Source: Chromatiales bacterium
Lineage (GTDB): Bacteria > Pseudomonadota > Gammaproteobacteria > Steroidobacterales > GCA-2729495
DNA length: 64,000 nucleotides
Assembly: GCA_024234935.1 (NCBI GenBank)
Contig: JACKNI010000005.1
Coordinates: 105,001-169,000 of the forward strand
Reading direction: 5' to 3'
A program made the position numbers and the translations under genes. The notes beneath the pieces were generated by a model, which saw only the letters and a program-made list of their open reading frames with translations, was not told the origin of the DNA and made no database searches. Below are positions 1-8,585 of this stretch, piece after piece; position 1 is the first letter of the stretch, and every line of letters begins with the position of its first letter.

Positions 1-446
1 GGGGCGTAAAAGTCGGGGAGCATGGCTGCCTGATCGAAGCCGGACCGCTCGTAAAAACTTCGGGTCGGCGCATATTTCCTGACTGAAGAAGTCTCTGCGT
101 ACAGCCTGTCGCCAGAGGCCGATTCAACCCGTGCCTCCACCTGATTCAGGATCGCTCTTCCCAGTCCGCTCGACTGGGACTCCGGTGCCACGACGATCCA
201 GTAGAGATCCCAGGCGGAGCGCGTTCCCGGAATCCTTCCGAAACAGGCGTAACCGCGCAGCTGACTATCCGCCTCCGCAACGATGAATCGATAGTGCCCG
301 GCATCGCCCTGTGTCAGGGCGTCATCTGCCAGTTCACGTGCAATCGCGATTTCCTCAGAGCTGAAGAAGCCGGTCGAGCGAACCAGCGCCTCAATCTGAT
401 CGGGGTCCGTGTCGGTCAGATCGTGCCTGAAAACCGGCGGTTTCAT
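1..446 (-). CDS. GNAT-family N-acetyltransferase (C-terminus cut by window edge)
   Basis: The frame reads MKPPVFRHDL from an ATG at 446 and stays open for 148 codons to the window edge, so the C-terminus is missing. Residues 83-97 (WIVVAPES then QSSGLGRAI) form the GNAT beta4 strand and the acetyl-CoA pyrophosphate-binding Q-x-x-G-x-G loop. FYERSGF near 131-137 is the usual C-terminal GNAT element. It starts 10 bp after the upstream ATP-grasp stop codon and is the fourth gene of the kamA operon. In known beta-lysine systems (ablA/ablB) a GNAT enzyme acetylates the aminomutase product. A similar role here, on beta-lysine or a ligated derivative, is inference. The family is well supported; the substrate is unknown. 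Confidence 0.85.
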   Translation of the reverse strand, partial: MKPPVFRHDLTDTDPDQIEALVRSTGFFSSEEIAIARELADDALTQGDAGHYRFIVAEADSQLRGYACFGRIPGTRSAWDLYWIVVAPESQSSGLGRAILNQVEARVESASGDRLYAETSSVRKYAPTRSFYERSGFDQAAMLPDFYA

Positions 447-456
447 ATGAAGGCGA

Positions 457-1446
457 TCAGAATGGTTGTGCTGCGGCAACAATTCGCTGGATCGCTTCGG
501 AGTAGCTAATGTCCTCTTCGGCGAGCGCGGCGGCAAATCCGGCATCGGGTGAAATACAGGGATTGGCGTTTACTTCGAGGACCCATGGCTGGCCATCGGC
601 ATCTATCCGGAAGTCCACTCGCGCATAGCCGCGGAGCTGAAAAATATCCCAGCAGCGCAACGCCACCTGCCCCAGTTGCTCACAGAGCGAAGCCTCCTGC
701 TGCGGGTCGATAAACCGCCGTACCGTGTGTCGGCTCTCAAAGGAGTTTTCCGCCCATTTCGCTGCATAACCGACAATCCGGGGCTTGTCGGCCGGAAAAT
801 TCACGAACTGGATTTCGGGAATGGGCAGAATCTGCGGCCTTTCCGTCCCACCTAGCAGCGCGACGTTGATCTCCCGTCCCTCTATGAACTGCTCGGCGAA
901 CCAGCGACCAGGACGTATCCGCTGCTTTTGGGTTATACGGTCTGCGACTTCACTGAAATCCGTTACTACGGACGCATCGTCCATGCCAATCGATGCGTCC
1001 TCGTACAGGGGCTTTGTAATCCAGCGGCCCTTGGCCGGCCTGACTGGTGGTGTGGTATCAGGATCCCACCAGTCGGCGGTGGCAATGTCGTGCAGCCTAA
1101 GCCACTGCTTCGTCAATATCTTGTTTGAGGTAAGCATCAACGCCTCGGTACCTGCGCCCGTGTAGGGAATACGCAGGTGATCCAGAAGTGAGGTGGCAAC
1201 CGGAATCAGCTGCCCGCTTTCGTCTATGGCCTCTACGAGATTGAAAACGATATCGGGCCGCTGCTTAAGCAAATGTCCTTTTGTGTCTTCAAGTTGCAGG
1301 CCGACCGCCAGCGTGCTGACTTCGTATCCTTCGGCCTTCAAAGCCCGAGATACGCATCGAATCTGATCGAGGATGTCGCGCGCATCGGCCGGGGATTCAT
1401 CCGTTACCTCGTTATGAATGATGAGAACCTTGCCTGTACCTTTCAT
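457..1446 (-). CDS. D-Ala-D-Ala ligase-like ATP-grasp protein (second of pair)
   Basis: 329 residues. ATP-grasp features include ITKPLYEDASIG (residues ~145-155, nucleotide-binding lysine and loop), EQFIEGREINVALLGG (~195-210) and, near the C-terminus, RVDFRIDADG followed by LEVNANPC, which carries the Mg-binding Glu and Asn. Enzymes of this fold join a carboxylate to an amine through an acyl phosphate. It is not a housekeeping Ddl: the C-terminal EVNxxPG loop is altered (NPCISPDAG) and it sits outside any mur/fts cluster. The ATG overlaps the stop of the preceding ATP-grasp gene by 4 bp (1443-1446), so translation is probably coupled. Its partner acid and amine are unknown. Given the KamA upstream, a beta-amino acid is a candidate (inference). 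Confidence 0.85.
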   Translation of the reverse strand: MKGTGKVLIIHNEVTDESPADARDILDQIRCVSRALKAEGYEVSTLAVGLQLEDTKGHLLKQRPDIVFNLVEAIDESGQLIPVATSLLDHLRIPYTGAGTEALMLTSNKILTKQWLRLHDIATADWWDPDTTPPVRPAKGRWITKPLYEDASIGMDDASVVTDFSEVADRITQKQRIRPGRWFAEQFIEGREINVALLGGTERPQILPIPEIQFVNFPADKPRIVGYAAKWAENSFESRHTVRRFIDPQQEASLCEQLGQVALRCWDIFQLRGYARVDFRIDADGQPWVLEVNANPCISPDAGFAAALAEEDISYSEAIQRIVAAAQPF

Positions 1447-2456
1447 TGGCGAGGCACCCCAGGATTGCCTGCCAGCTGCTGCGTCGCGCGGCTCAATGCC
1501 GAAGCGACGATACGGCGAATCAGTTCGTCATATGGGATGCCCTTGAACTTGCAGATAAACGGCAGATCCGAGTGCCCGGGGTGCAGGCCAGCCAGTGGAT
1601 TTGCTTCTATGAAGTTGGGTGTCCCACGGGCATCAAGCCGGATATCGAGCCGGCCACCGTCCCGACAGCCAAGCGCACGCCAGGCGCTGACAGCCAGGTT
1701 CTCAATTTCCTGCAACAGGGGTTCCTCGGCCAGCAGCGAATAGCTGACCCTGCCTTCCCAATGTTCCTTGTTGTCGAAAGTGTAAATCCCCTGATCGGCT
1801 TTTGGTCCGAGTTGTACTTCCATTGTGCCGATGGCCTCAGCTGCCGCGCCTGTTCCGAGGACCCCGACGGTAAATTCCCGGCCCGGCAGGAAATCCTCCA
1901 CCAGGACGGGTTGGCGGTATTGATCCAGCAGAGTCAGGCAAACGCGCTCGAGTGCTGCAGGCGATTCCACGCGGGATGCCGCTGAAACTCCCTTGCCGGT
2001 GCCTTCTGCGACCGGTTTTGCGAAGAGCGGATAGCGCAGCGCGACCTTGGCGATGTCGGCCGATGTTTCGATGACGGCGAAGTCGGGGGTCGCGAGACCA
2101 TTGCCGCGGACCACATGCTTGGCTACACCCTTGTGTAACGTTACCGCACAGGCCAGCGGATCCGAGAACACATAAGGGATCCGCCATGCGTCCAGCAGTG
2201 CCGGTACCAGCGCCTCACGGCCAAATCCGTACAGCCCCTCGCAGAAGTTGAAAACCAGATCCCAGCGGTCGCCAGCCACCAATCGGCTGCTCAGCTGTCG
2301 GGCATTGCCGATCCGGTCGACGACGATACCCTGTCTCTGCAATGCGCCAGCTATCGCGTCGATAGTTTCCGGCTGATCGAACTCGGCGGTGTCGACCTCG
2401 CTGTAACCGGCGGCGAGATATTCGTCGCGGAGGTCGTAGGTCAGGCCGACGTGCAT
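1443..2456 (-). CDS. D-Ala-D-Ala ligase-like ATP-grasp protein (first of pair)
   Basis: 337 residues. The N-terminal Rossmann-like part (WDLVFNFCEGLYGFGRE, ~residues 65-81) matches the Ddl pattern of FN-x-x-EG followed by glycine. The ATP-grasp core shows LFAKPVAEGTGKGV (~145-158), VEDFLPGREFTVGVLG (~187-202) and the metal-binding end DIRLDARG then FIEANPLAGLHPGHSDLP. It differs clearly from its downstream neighbour, so the pair looks like two successive ligation steps rather than a recent duplication. The ATG at 2456 lies 16 bp inside the kamA reading frame, and its end overlaps the next gene by 4 bp. No substrate can be assigned from sequence. Synthesis of a short peptide or amide from the KamA product is inference. 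Confidence 0.85.
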   Translation of the reverse strand: MHVGLTYDLRDEYLAAGYSEVDTAEFDQPETIDAIAGALQRQGIVVDRIGNARQLSSRLVAGDRWDLVFNFCEGLYGFGREALVPALLDAWRIPYVFSDPLACAVTLHKGVAKHVVRGNGLATPDFAVIETSADIAKVALRYPLFAKPVAEGTGKGVSAASRVESPAALERVCLTLLDQYRQPVLVEDFLPGREFTVGVLGTGAAAEAIGTMEVQLGPKADQGIYTFDNKEHWEGRVSYSLLAEEPLLQEIENLAVSAWRALGCRDGGRLDIRLDARGTPNFIEANPLAGLHPGHSDLPFICKFKGIPYDELIRRIVASALSRATQQLAGNPGVPRQ

Positions 2457-3787
2457 CCGGAGCTTTCTGGGCGGGGATCCGGATAACGGTATATGACGTC
2501 GGCGTAATTGCGGAGCAGCAGGTCATCCTCGTCGCGACCGACGACATAGTCCGGGGCCAGCGGAATCTTGCCGCCGCCTTCCGGCGCATCGATCACGTAG
2601 GTCGGGATCGCGTAGCCGGTGGTGTGGCCACGCAGACCACGAATGATCTCCAGCCCCTTCTCGACCGGCGTACGGAAGTGTGACGATCCCGAAATCGGGT
2701 CGCACTGATACAGGTAGTACGGCCGCACGCGTATGCGGAGCAGCCCGTGCACCAGTTCCCGCATCGTCGCGACGCTGTCGTTGACGCCTTTCAGCAGCAC
2801 AGTCTGACTGCCGAGCGGGATACCGGCATCCGCCAGCCGTGCACAGGCCTCGGCCACCTCGGGCGTCAGTTCATCCGGATGGGTGAAGTGCAGACTCATC
2901 CACAGCGGATGGTAGCGCTTGAGGATTCGGGTGAGTGCCGGGGTAATCCGCTGTGGCTGTACGACCGGCTGTTTGGAGCCGATGCGAATGAACTCGACAT
3001 GGGGGATTTGCCGTAACCGCTTCAGAATCCACTCCAGCCGCTCGTCGTCGAGGCTCAAAGGGTCGCCACCGGACAAGAGCACGTCACGAATTACTGGCGT
3101 CGCGGCAATGTAGTCGATTGCCCGCTCCAGGTCGTGCTTGCGGATGCTGCGTTCGCCGACTGAGCCGACCATCCTGGCCCGTGTGCAGTAGCGGCAATAT
3201 ACCGAGCAGAAATTTGTGACCAGCAGCAGCACCCGGTCCGGATACCGGTGCACCAGTCCGGGCAAGGGGCTGCTTGCGTCCTCGCCGAGCGGGTCATCTG
3301 ACTCGCCTTTGGACTTGAGATATTCGCCCAGTACGGGGATTACGGTTCTGCGCAGTGCCTGGGTGGGGTTATCGGCATCAATAAGGCTTGCGTAATAGGG
3401 GGTGATGCCGAGGGGCAGGGCACCGTGGTGCGCTTCAATAGCTTGCCGCTCGTCATCGGTCAGCCGAAACATTCGGTCCAGATCAGCGAGGCTGCGCACC
3501 CGATGGCGGTTTTGCCATCGCCAGTCGTTCCAGTCACGCAGGCCCGCCTGCGGGTAGAAGCGGCGACGAAAGGCGTCGCTCCGGGCACTGACCGCTAGCC
3601 TCGGAACGGTATGTTTTGACGATGGAACGGCGCTAAGGTTGACCGGCGGAGACGTGAGTGGCGACTGAATGCCTGGAATGACGATTCCAGGCGCAGCGTT
3701 CGGTGGCTCCTCGCTATCAGACAGGTTCGCAACGGAATCCGGAACAGGGCTGTCCACAACGGACAATACTCTCGGCATCGAGTTCAC
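2441..3787 (-). CDS. KamA/AblA-family radical SAM lysine 2,3-aminomutase-like protein
   Basis: 448 residues. Residues 1-68 are a Pro/Ser/Val-rich extension with no family similarity; the conserved core starts at FRRRFYPQAGLRDWNDW. C194, C198 and C201 form the radical SAM CxxxCxxC cluster, followed by R203. GGDPLSL (240-246) is the SAM-binding stretch. D363 (YQCD), D400 (VIDAP) and K407 (GGGK) have the same spacing (37 and 7) as Asp293, Asp330 and PLP-Lys337 of Clostridium lysine 2,3-aminomutase. Glutamate 2,3-aminomutase replaces the two aspartates, so lysine is the likely substrate. Start is GTG 3787; an ATG at 3778 is an alternative. First gene of a four-gene operon. It is not EpmB-like in context, because no efp or epmA is nearby. 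Confidence 0.88.
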   Translation of the reverse strand: MNSMPRVLSVVDSPVPDSVANLSDSEEPPNAAPGIVIPGIQSPLTSPPVNLSAVPSSKHTVPRLAVSARSDAFRRRFYPQAGLRDWNDWRWQNRHRVRSLADLDRMFRLTDDERQAIEAHHGALPLGITPYYASLIDADNPTQALRRTVIPVLGEYLKSKGESDDPLGEDASSPLPGLVHRYPDRVLLLVTNFCSVYCRYCTRARMVGSVGERSIRKHDLERAIDYIAATPVIRDVLLSGGDPLSLDDERLEWILKRLRQIPHVEFIRIGSKQPVVQPQRITPALTRILKRYHPLWMSLHFTHPDELTPEVAEACARLADAGIPLGSQTVLLKGVNDSVATMRELVHGLLRIRVRPYYLYQCDPISGSSHFRTPVEKGLEIIRGLRGHTTGYAIPTYVIDAPEGGGKIPLAPDYVVGRDEDDLLLRNYADVIYRYPDPRPESSGCTSA

Positions 3788-4099
3788 CTCGTCTGGGTAG
3801 AGGAACCGTAGATGGGTTTTCGAGACAGTAGCAACTGGAGTCCCTGCTGGGGCAACGTCTTACTGTGATATGTCGTGATGCGTGACTGACGTTTCTGTCT
3901 CGGTCGGCCGGTAATATACGCGCCGGTTTTCGAAATGCAACACAAGTCAAACACCGATGGTTTCGCCCGGTCGCCTGATGCCAGGTACCTGCCTGTGCAG
4001 GATGGCAGTGCCCGTCTGATGGCAGGGTCGGCACCATGAAGAAATACTTTAGCCTGTGTCAGTCCGGTTGGTCGTGAGGTTCCAGAGGGTGGTCCTGAT
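3788..4099. other. Divergent intergenic region between kamA-like and ctlX-like genes
   Basis: 312 bp without a convincing gene. It must hold the promoters of both divergent units. One minus-strand promoter candidate is annotated separately at 3913-3940. I see no clear plus-strand sigma70 promoter, no riboswitch and no terminator. Short open frames here lack a ribosome binding site. Confidence 0.6.
3913..3940 (-). promoter_or_regulatory. Candidate sigma70 promoter for the kamA operon
   Basis: On the minus strand TTGCAT (3940-3935) is followed after 16 bp by TATATT (3918-3913). The -10 matches 5 of 6 positions, the -35 only 3 of 6. It would give a 5' leader of about 115 nt before the GTG at 3787. 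Confidence 0.35.
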
Positions 4100-5074
4100 A
4101 TGAGTTCTGCCGACCTGCTGTGCGACAAACGCCAGGCGACCCGGCATCTGCTCATGATTCGTCCGAGCCACTTTGGGCCAAATCACCAGACGGCTGCGTC
4201 GAATCAGTTCCAGCGCGCCACGACGCGTGCCCCCGAAGTATTGTCGGCACAAGCCATGAGGGAGTTCGATGGCGTGGTAAGCGCTCTGGACCAGGCCGGC
4301 GTGCAGACCTTCGTTGTCGCGGATGCCCCCTGGGGCGGGACGCCAGACGCGGTGTTCCCCAATAACTGGATGTCCACACATTGCGACGGTACGGTTGTGC
4401 TGTACCCGATGGCAGCGCTCAACCGGCGTGCGGAGCGTCGCCCCGATATCCTCGACAGGCTTGCGCTTGGCAGCGGGTTTCATGTGCGCCGGGTGATCGA
4501 CTTGTCGGAGCTGGAGCAGTCCGGCAGCTATCTTGAGGGCACCGGCAGCCTGGTACTCGACCGGCCTCGCCGCACGGCATTTGCGGCCCGTTCAGGCCGC
4601 ACTCACGAAGCGGCCCTCGCTGAATTTGCCCGTCTTACCGGCTACCGGGTCGTGGCATTCAGCGCCAGCCTGGGGGCGGGGCAAGCGGTCTACCACACGA
4701 ATGTGCTGATGAGTCTCGGGCGGCATATCGCAATCCTTTGCAGCGACGCAATCAGCGATCCGGCCGAGCGTCAGGCCGTACGTGCGGAACTGGTTGCATC
4801 AAACCGCCGGTTGCTGACCGTATCCGCGGGCCAGGTCCTGCAGTTCGCTGCAAACTGCCTGGAAGTGGATTCCCCGGGGGGTCCTTTGCTGGTGCTCTCC
4901 GAAACCGCCCTGCGGAGTCTCCAGCCGGAGCAACGGCGGGTGCTTGAGCGGTATACCGCACTGTTGCCGGTGGATGTTGGGACTATCGAGCGCGTGGGGG
5001 GCGGGAGCGTACGTTGCATGTTGGCGGAGATCTACCTGCCGCGTCCGGCTCAGCTAGACTCCCCATCTGTATGA
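4100..5074 (+). CDS. ctlX: CtlX-family amidino hydrolase (arginine deiminase-related fold)
   Basis: 324 residues of the guanidino-group-modifying superfamily (arginine deiminase, DDAH, amidinotransferases). Diagnostic stretches are MIRPSHFGPNHQTAASNQFQ (19-38), VFPNNWMSTH (~84-93), LEGTGSLVLDR (~148-158), VYHTNVLMSLG (~197-207, catalytic His) and GGGSVRCMLAEIYLP (C-terminal nucleophilic Cys). These match proteins annotated as citrulline-utilisation hydrolase CtlX. The ATG gives a product beginning MSSADLLCDKRQATRHL; a later start at the methionine of MIRPSH (nt 4154) is possible because homologues often begin near that motif. It is divergent from the kamA operon and followed 31 bp later by the M61 peptidase. 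The reaction is probably hydrolysis of a ureido or guanidino group; the exact substrate is not certain. Confidence 0.82.
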   Translation: MSSADLLCDKRQATRHLLMIRPSHFGPNHQTAASNQFQRATTRAPEVLSAQAMREFDGVVSALDQAGVQTFVVADAPWGGTPDAVFPNNWMSTHCDGTVVLYPMAALNRRAERRPDILDRLALGSGFHVRRVIDLSELEQSGSYLEGTGSLVLDRPRRTAFAARSGRTHEAALAEFARLTGYRVVAFSASLGAGQAVYHTNVLMSLGRHIAILCSDAISDPAERQAVRAELVASNRRLLTVSAGQVLQFAANCLEVDSPGGPLLVLSETALRSLQPEQRRVLERYTALLPVDVGTIERVGGGSVRCMLAEIYLPRPAQLDSPSV

Positions 5075-5105
5075 GTTCGACAGACTCGTTGCAGCATCCG
5101 GATCC

Positions 5106-6938
5106 ATGAACAGTTCAGTCAGCCAGACCGCCGTTGTCTACCACGTTCGCCCCCACAGCCTCGGCGCTCACCTGTATGAGGTAACTTGCCGCATCGAACA
5201 TCCTGATCCGGAAGGCCAGGTGCTCAGCCTGCCGGCATGGATACCGGGCAGCTACCTGATCCGTGATTATGCGCGCCACATCGTGCGGATTGAGGCGATG
5301 AGCGATGGTGAACCGGTCACGCTGCGCAAGTTGGACAAGCACAGCTGGCATGCGGTGCCGGTGGCGGGGGCATTGCTGGTGACTGCGGTGATTTACGCCG
5401 CCGACCCCTCGGTGCGCGGCGCCTGGCTGGATGGCAGCTGCGGGTTCTTCAATGGGGTCTGCCTTTTTCTGCAAGTGAGCGGCCAGGAGCAGGACAGCTA
5501 CGTCGTGCATATCGATCCACCGGAGCTGCCGCCCGATATCGTCTGGCAGCTGGCAACCAGTCTGCCGCGGCTGACTGGCGCTGCTGGCGAATTTGGCGCG
5601 TTCCATGCGGCTGGTTATACGGATCTGATCGATCACCCTGTGCTCATGGGCAGGCTCACGGTGATCGATTTCGAGGCGGCCGGCACGCCTCACGCGCTGG
5701 CCATGATTGGCCACGAAGAGGTCGATCTGCCGAGGCTGCAGATGGATCTGGCCCGTCTGTGCGCCTGGCAAATAGACTTTTTTGGCCGGCCCGCACCGAT
5801 GCAAAGCTATCTGTTTCTCCTGCGCGCAGTTGCCGATGGTTATGGCGGACTGGAGCATCGCGAGTCGTCGGCGCTGATTTGCCGGCGAAATGACCTGCCA
5901 CGGCATGGTCCAGACGATAGGGATGCCGGGTATCGCCGGTTTCTCGGGCTGGTCAGCCACGAATACTTTCATGCTTGGCACGTCAAACGCATTCGGCCGG
6001 CGGAGTTTGTTGGCGCGGATCTGTCACGGGAGGCATACACACGCCAGCTCTGGATTTTCGAGGGAATCACCTCGTACTACGATGAGATGGCGCTGTTGCG
6101 TGCCGGGCTGATCACCCAGGAGCAATACCTGGAATTGCTCGGGCGCAGCCTGACCAAGCTCTACCGCACCAGTGGCCGCCGCCATCAGACCCTGGAAGAC
6201 GCGAGTTTTGATGCCTGGATCAAGTTCTACCGGCCTGATGAGAATTCGCCGAATTCGACCGTCAGCTATTACCTGAAAGGCTCACTTGTAGCACTGGCGC
6301 TGGATCTGGAAATTCGCTTCCGCTCCGATGGAGCCCGCTCCCTGGACTCCGTAATGCAGGCGCTGTGGCGCGAATTTGGCGGCGACGACAGCCGCGGTCT
6401 TTACGAAGGAGACTTCGAGCGCATGGCAGAACAGGTCTGTGGTCTCGATCTCAAGGCATTCTTTCACCAGAACCTGCGGACGACCGTCGATCCGCCGCTC
6501 GGTATCCTTCTCGCCCAGTTTGGTGTTCTCCTGCATATGCGGGGCCGGGAGAGCGAAAGTGATGCCGGTGGCGTATCTGGACGCCGGCAGGGCAAGCCTC
6601 GCGCCTGGCTGGGCATGAAGATCAAGAATATGGATGGCCGGACGAAAGTCACCCAGGTGATCGATGGTGGTCCTGCGCAAATAGCGGGAATCACTGCCGG
6701 GGACGAACTGGTGGCGCTTGATGGGCATCCGGCCACTGCCGAAGGCTGCGAGGCCCTGGTTGACCGGTTGGCGGTGGATGGCAATTGCAGCTGTTATATA
6801 TTTCGTGATCAGCAGCTGATGAGCATGACTCTGCGCACCATGCTTGCACCCCGCGATACCTGTTACCTGAGCCTTGATCCGCAAGCGGGTGCCGATGCCG
6901 TCGTGCGCCGCGACTGCTGGCTTGGATCGAATGCTTGA
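5106..6938 (+). CDS. M61 family metallopeptidase with C-terminal PDZ domain
   Basis: 610 residues. The zinc site is H285-E-Y-F-H289 (in LVSHEYFHAWHVKRIRP) with the third ligand Glu at about 319 in WIFEGIT; this is the M61 (glycyl aminopeptidase) signature. The N-terminal ~220 residues form the family's beta domain. A PDZ domain follows the peptidase core (about 505-590: AWLGMKI, VIDGGPAQIAGITAGDELVALDG). No signal peptide is visible, so a cytoplasmic location is likely. The length agrees with bacterial M61 proteins. The last 8 bases (ATGCTTGA) overlap the plsY start, which suggests translational coupling. Physiological substrate is unknown. Confidence 0.9.
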   Translation: MNSSVSQTAVVYHVRPHSLGAHLYEVTCRIEHPDPEGQVLSLPAWIPGSYLIRDYARHIVRIEAMSDGEPVTLRKLDKHSWHAVPVAGALLVTAVIYAADPSVRGAWLDGSCGFFNGVCLFLQVSGQEQDSYVVHIDPPELPPDIVWQLATSLPRLTGAAGEFGAFHAAGYTDLIDHPVLMGRLTVIDFEAAGTPHALAMIGHEEVDLPRLQMDLARLCAWQIDFFGRPAPMQSYLFLLRAVADGYGGLEHRESSALICRRNDLPRHGPDDRDAGYRRFLGLVSHEYFHAWHVKRIRPAEFVGADLSREAYTRQLWIFEGITSYYDEMALLRAGLITQEQYLELLGRSLTKLYRTSGRRHQTLEDASFDAWIKFYRPDENSPNSTVSYYLKGSLVALALDLEIRFRSDGARSLDSVMQALWREFGGDDSRGLYEGDFERMAEQVCGLDLKAFFHQNLRTTVDPPLGILLAQFGVLLHMRGRESESDAGGVSGRRQGKPRAWLGMKIKNMDGRTKVTQVIDGGPAQIAGITAGDELVALDGHPATAEGCEALVDRLAVDGNCSCYIFRDQQLMSMTLRTMLAPRDTCYLSLDPQAGADAVVRRDCWLGSNA

Positions 6939-7581
6939 ACTTGGCCTGAAGGTATTGATCAGTTACCTGGTCGGCTCGCTGACCGGCGCGCTTGTCGTCG
7001 GCAAGCTGGCGGGCGGTATTGATATTCGTACGCAGGGGAGCGGTAACGCCGGTGGAACCAATGCCTTGCGTACCCAGGGAAAGTGGTTTGCCCTGCGCGT
7101 CATATTGATCGATATCGCCAAGGGCTTTTTGCCGCCGTGGCTGCTTCCCACAATTGCCCTCCCGGGCGTTTTTCTGGACCCCGAGATTTCCCGAACCTGG
7201 TTGATGCTCGCCTGTGCGGGCGCGTCAGTGGTCGGGCATTGCTACCCCGTCTGGTTCGGATTTGCCGGCGGCAAGGGGGCGGCAACCGCAATCGGGGCGT
7301 TGCTGGGTATCGCACCGTCGCTCGCATTGCCCGGCGTACTGGTCTGGGTGATCGTCCTGGTCACGACCGGCTTCGTCGGTCTTGCCACCATGCTGACCGC
7401 GGTGGCTCTGCCGATCTGGTTGCTGATCAGCGGTCTGGACGGGCAGCTACCATTGCTCGTGTTTCTGACCGGCCTTGCCCTGTTCATAGTCTTTACGCAT
7501 CGCGCCAACATCCGTCGCCTGCGGGCCGGAAATGAAAACCGTATTGAAAGGGCGATGTTGTTACGGCGCCGTCCGCGCTAG
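6931..7581 (+). CDS. plsY: Glycerol-3-phosphate acyltransferase PlsY
   Basis: 216 residues from the ATG at 6931, which overlaps the M61 stop by 8 bp. The open frame extends further upstream, but the family begins at LKVLISYLVGSLTGALVVGKL. PlsY is an inner-membrane enzyme that transfers acyl groups from acyl-phosphate to glycerol-3-phosphate, the first step of phospholipid synthesis. Three family motifs are visible: GSGNAGGTNALR (~33-44), VGHCYPVWFGFAGGKGAAT (~99-117) and FTHRANIRRLRAGNENR (C-terminal). About five hydrophobic segments lie between them. The birA GTG begins 2 bp after the stop. Confidence 0.95.
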   Translation: MLELGLKVLISYLVGSLTGALVVGKLAGGIDIRTQGSGNAGGTNALRTQGKWFALRVILIDIAKGFLPPWLLPTIALPGVFLDPEISRTWLMLACAGASVVGHCYPVWFGFAGGKGAATAIGALLGIAPSLALPGVLVWVIVLVTTGFVGLATMLTAVALPIWLLISGLDGQLPLLVFLTGLALFIVFTHRANIRRLRAGNENRIERAMLLRRRPR

Positions 7582-7583
7582 TT

Positions 7584-8585
7584 GTGGACGCCTCACGACA
7601 TGCGTTGCTCACCCTGCTGGCTGACGGCGCCTGGCACACGGGTGTCCAGCTGGGGGCTGATCTGGGTCTCTCCCGGGCTGCAATCTGGAAGCAGATTCGG
7701 GCGCTAAGGAATACCGGCCTGACAGTCGTTGCCGATCGGCGCCGGGGTTACCGGCTGGGGGCTCCGCTCGAATTGCTGGCCGAGGACCCGATCCGGAAGG
7801 TTCTGAGCCGTGAGACGAAGGCCGCGCTGGCGCGCCTGGACGTCTTGCTGACAACCGCATCGACGAGCGAGATCCTGGCGACAATGCCAGCGCCGGCACC
7901 CGGTGCGATGTTTGTTTGTGTCGCGGAGTATCAATCGGGCGGGCGTGGTCGCCGTGGCCGGCGCTGGTTTTCTCCTCTGGGACACGGTTTATGCCTGTCG
8001 GTATCGTGGTGCTATGAGGTCGCGCCGCGCGATCTGGCGGCATTGGGACTGGTAATAGGCGTTGCGGTTGCCGAGGCATTGGTCAGCGTTGTACCGCCCG
8101 CAGCTGTCCAGCTGAAATGGCCCAACGACATCGTCGCGAACGGCGGCAAACTCGGCGGTATTCTGGTGGATGTGGCTGGCGAGGCGGGCGGGCCGCTGCG
8201 TGTAGTGGTCGGTATTGGCCTGAATGTGCGCGTATCGCCTGCTCTGGGTGCTGAGGTAGATGCCGATGGCGGCAACCTGCGGCCGGCGACGCTTGACGAG
8301 CTTGTTCCGGGCAAGCAAGTGTCTCGCAATCAGCTGGCTGGATCCTTGCTGAACGCGCTTTATCGAAACCTGAGCGAATTTGCCGGATCGGGGTTTGCGG
8401 CCTTTGCGCCGCGTTGGCGTAGCTGGGACTATTTACTTGGCCAGGCTGTTAACGTATCGATCGGATTGCAGACGTTGAACGGAGTTGCACGAGGAATCGC
8501 CGATGATGGTGCCTTGTTGGTCGAAGCTGGGAATGTGTTAAAGCCTGTCTTCGCCGGTGATGTTACGTTGCGGCGGCAACCATGA
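7584..8585 (+). CDS. birA: Biotin-[acetyl-CoA-carboxylase] ligase / biotin operon repressor
   Basis: 333 residues from GTG 7584. It makes biotinyl-5'-AMP and transfers biotin to the acetyl-CoA carboxylase carrier protein. The N-terminal winged helix (LTLLADGAWHTGVQLGADLGLSRAAIWKQIRAL, residues 9-42) marks the bifunctional repressor class. The catalytic GGRGRRGRRW loop lies at ~118-127 and the ligase core LKWPNDIV...GGKLGGIL at ~174-193. A C-terminal SH3-like part includes GVARGIADDGALLVE. No bio operon is in the window, so the repressor's target is elsewhere. The TGA overlaps the coaX ATG (ATGA). Confidence 0.95.
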   Translation: MDASRHALLTLLADGAWHTGVQLGADLGLSRAAIWKQIRALRNTGLTVVADRRRGYRLGAPLELLAEDPIRKVLSRETKAALARLDVLLTTASTSEILATMPAPAPGAMFVCVAEYQSGGRGRRGRRWFSPLGHGLCLSVSWCYEVAPRDLAALGLVIGVAVAEALVSVVPPAAVQLKWPNDIVANGGKLGGILVDVAGEAGGPLRVVVGIGLNVRVSPALGAEVDADGGNLRPATLDELVPGKQVSRNQLAGSLLNALYRNLSEFAGSGFAAFAPRWRSWDYLLGQAVNVSIGLQTLNGVARGIADDGALLVEAGNVLKPVFAGDVTLRRQP

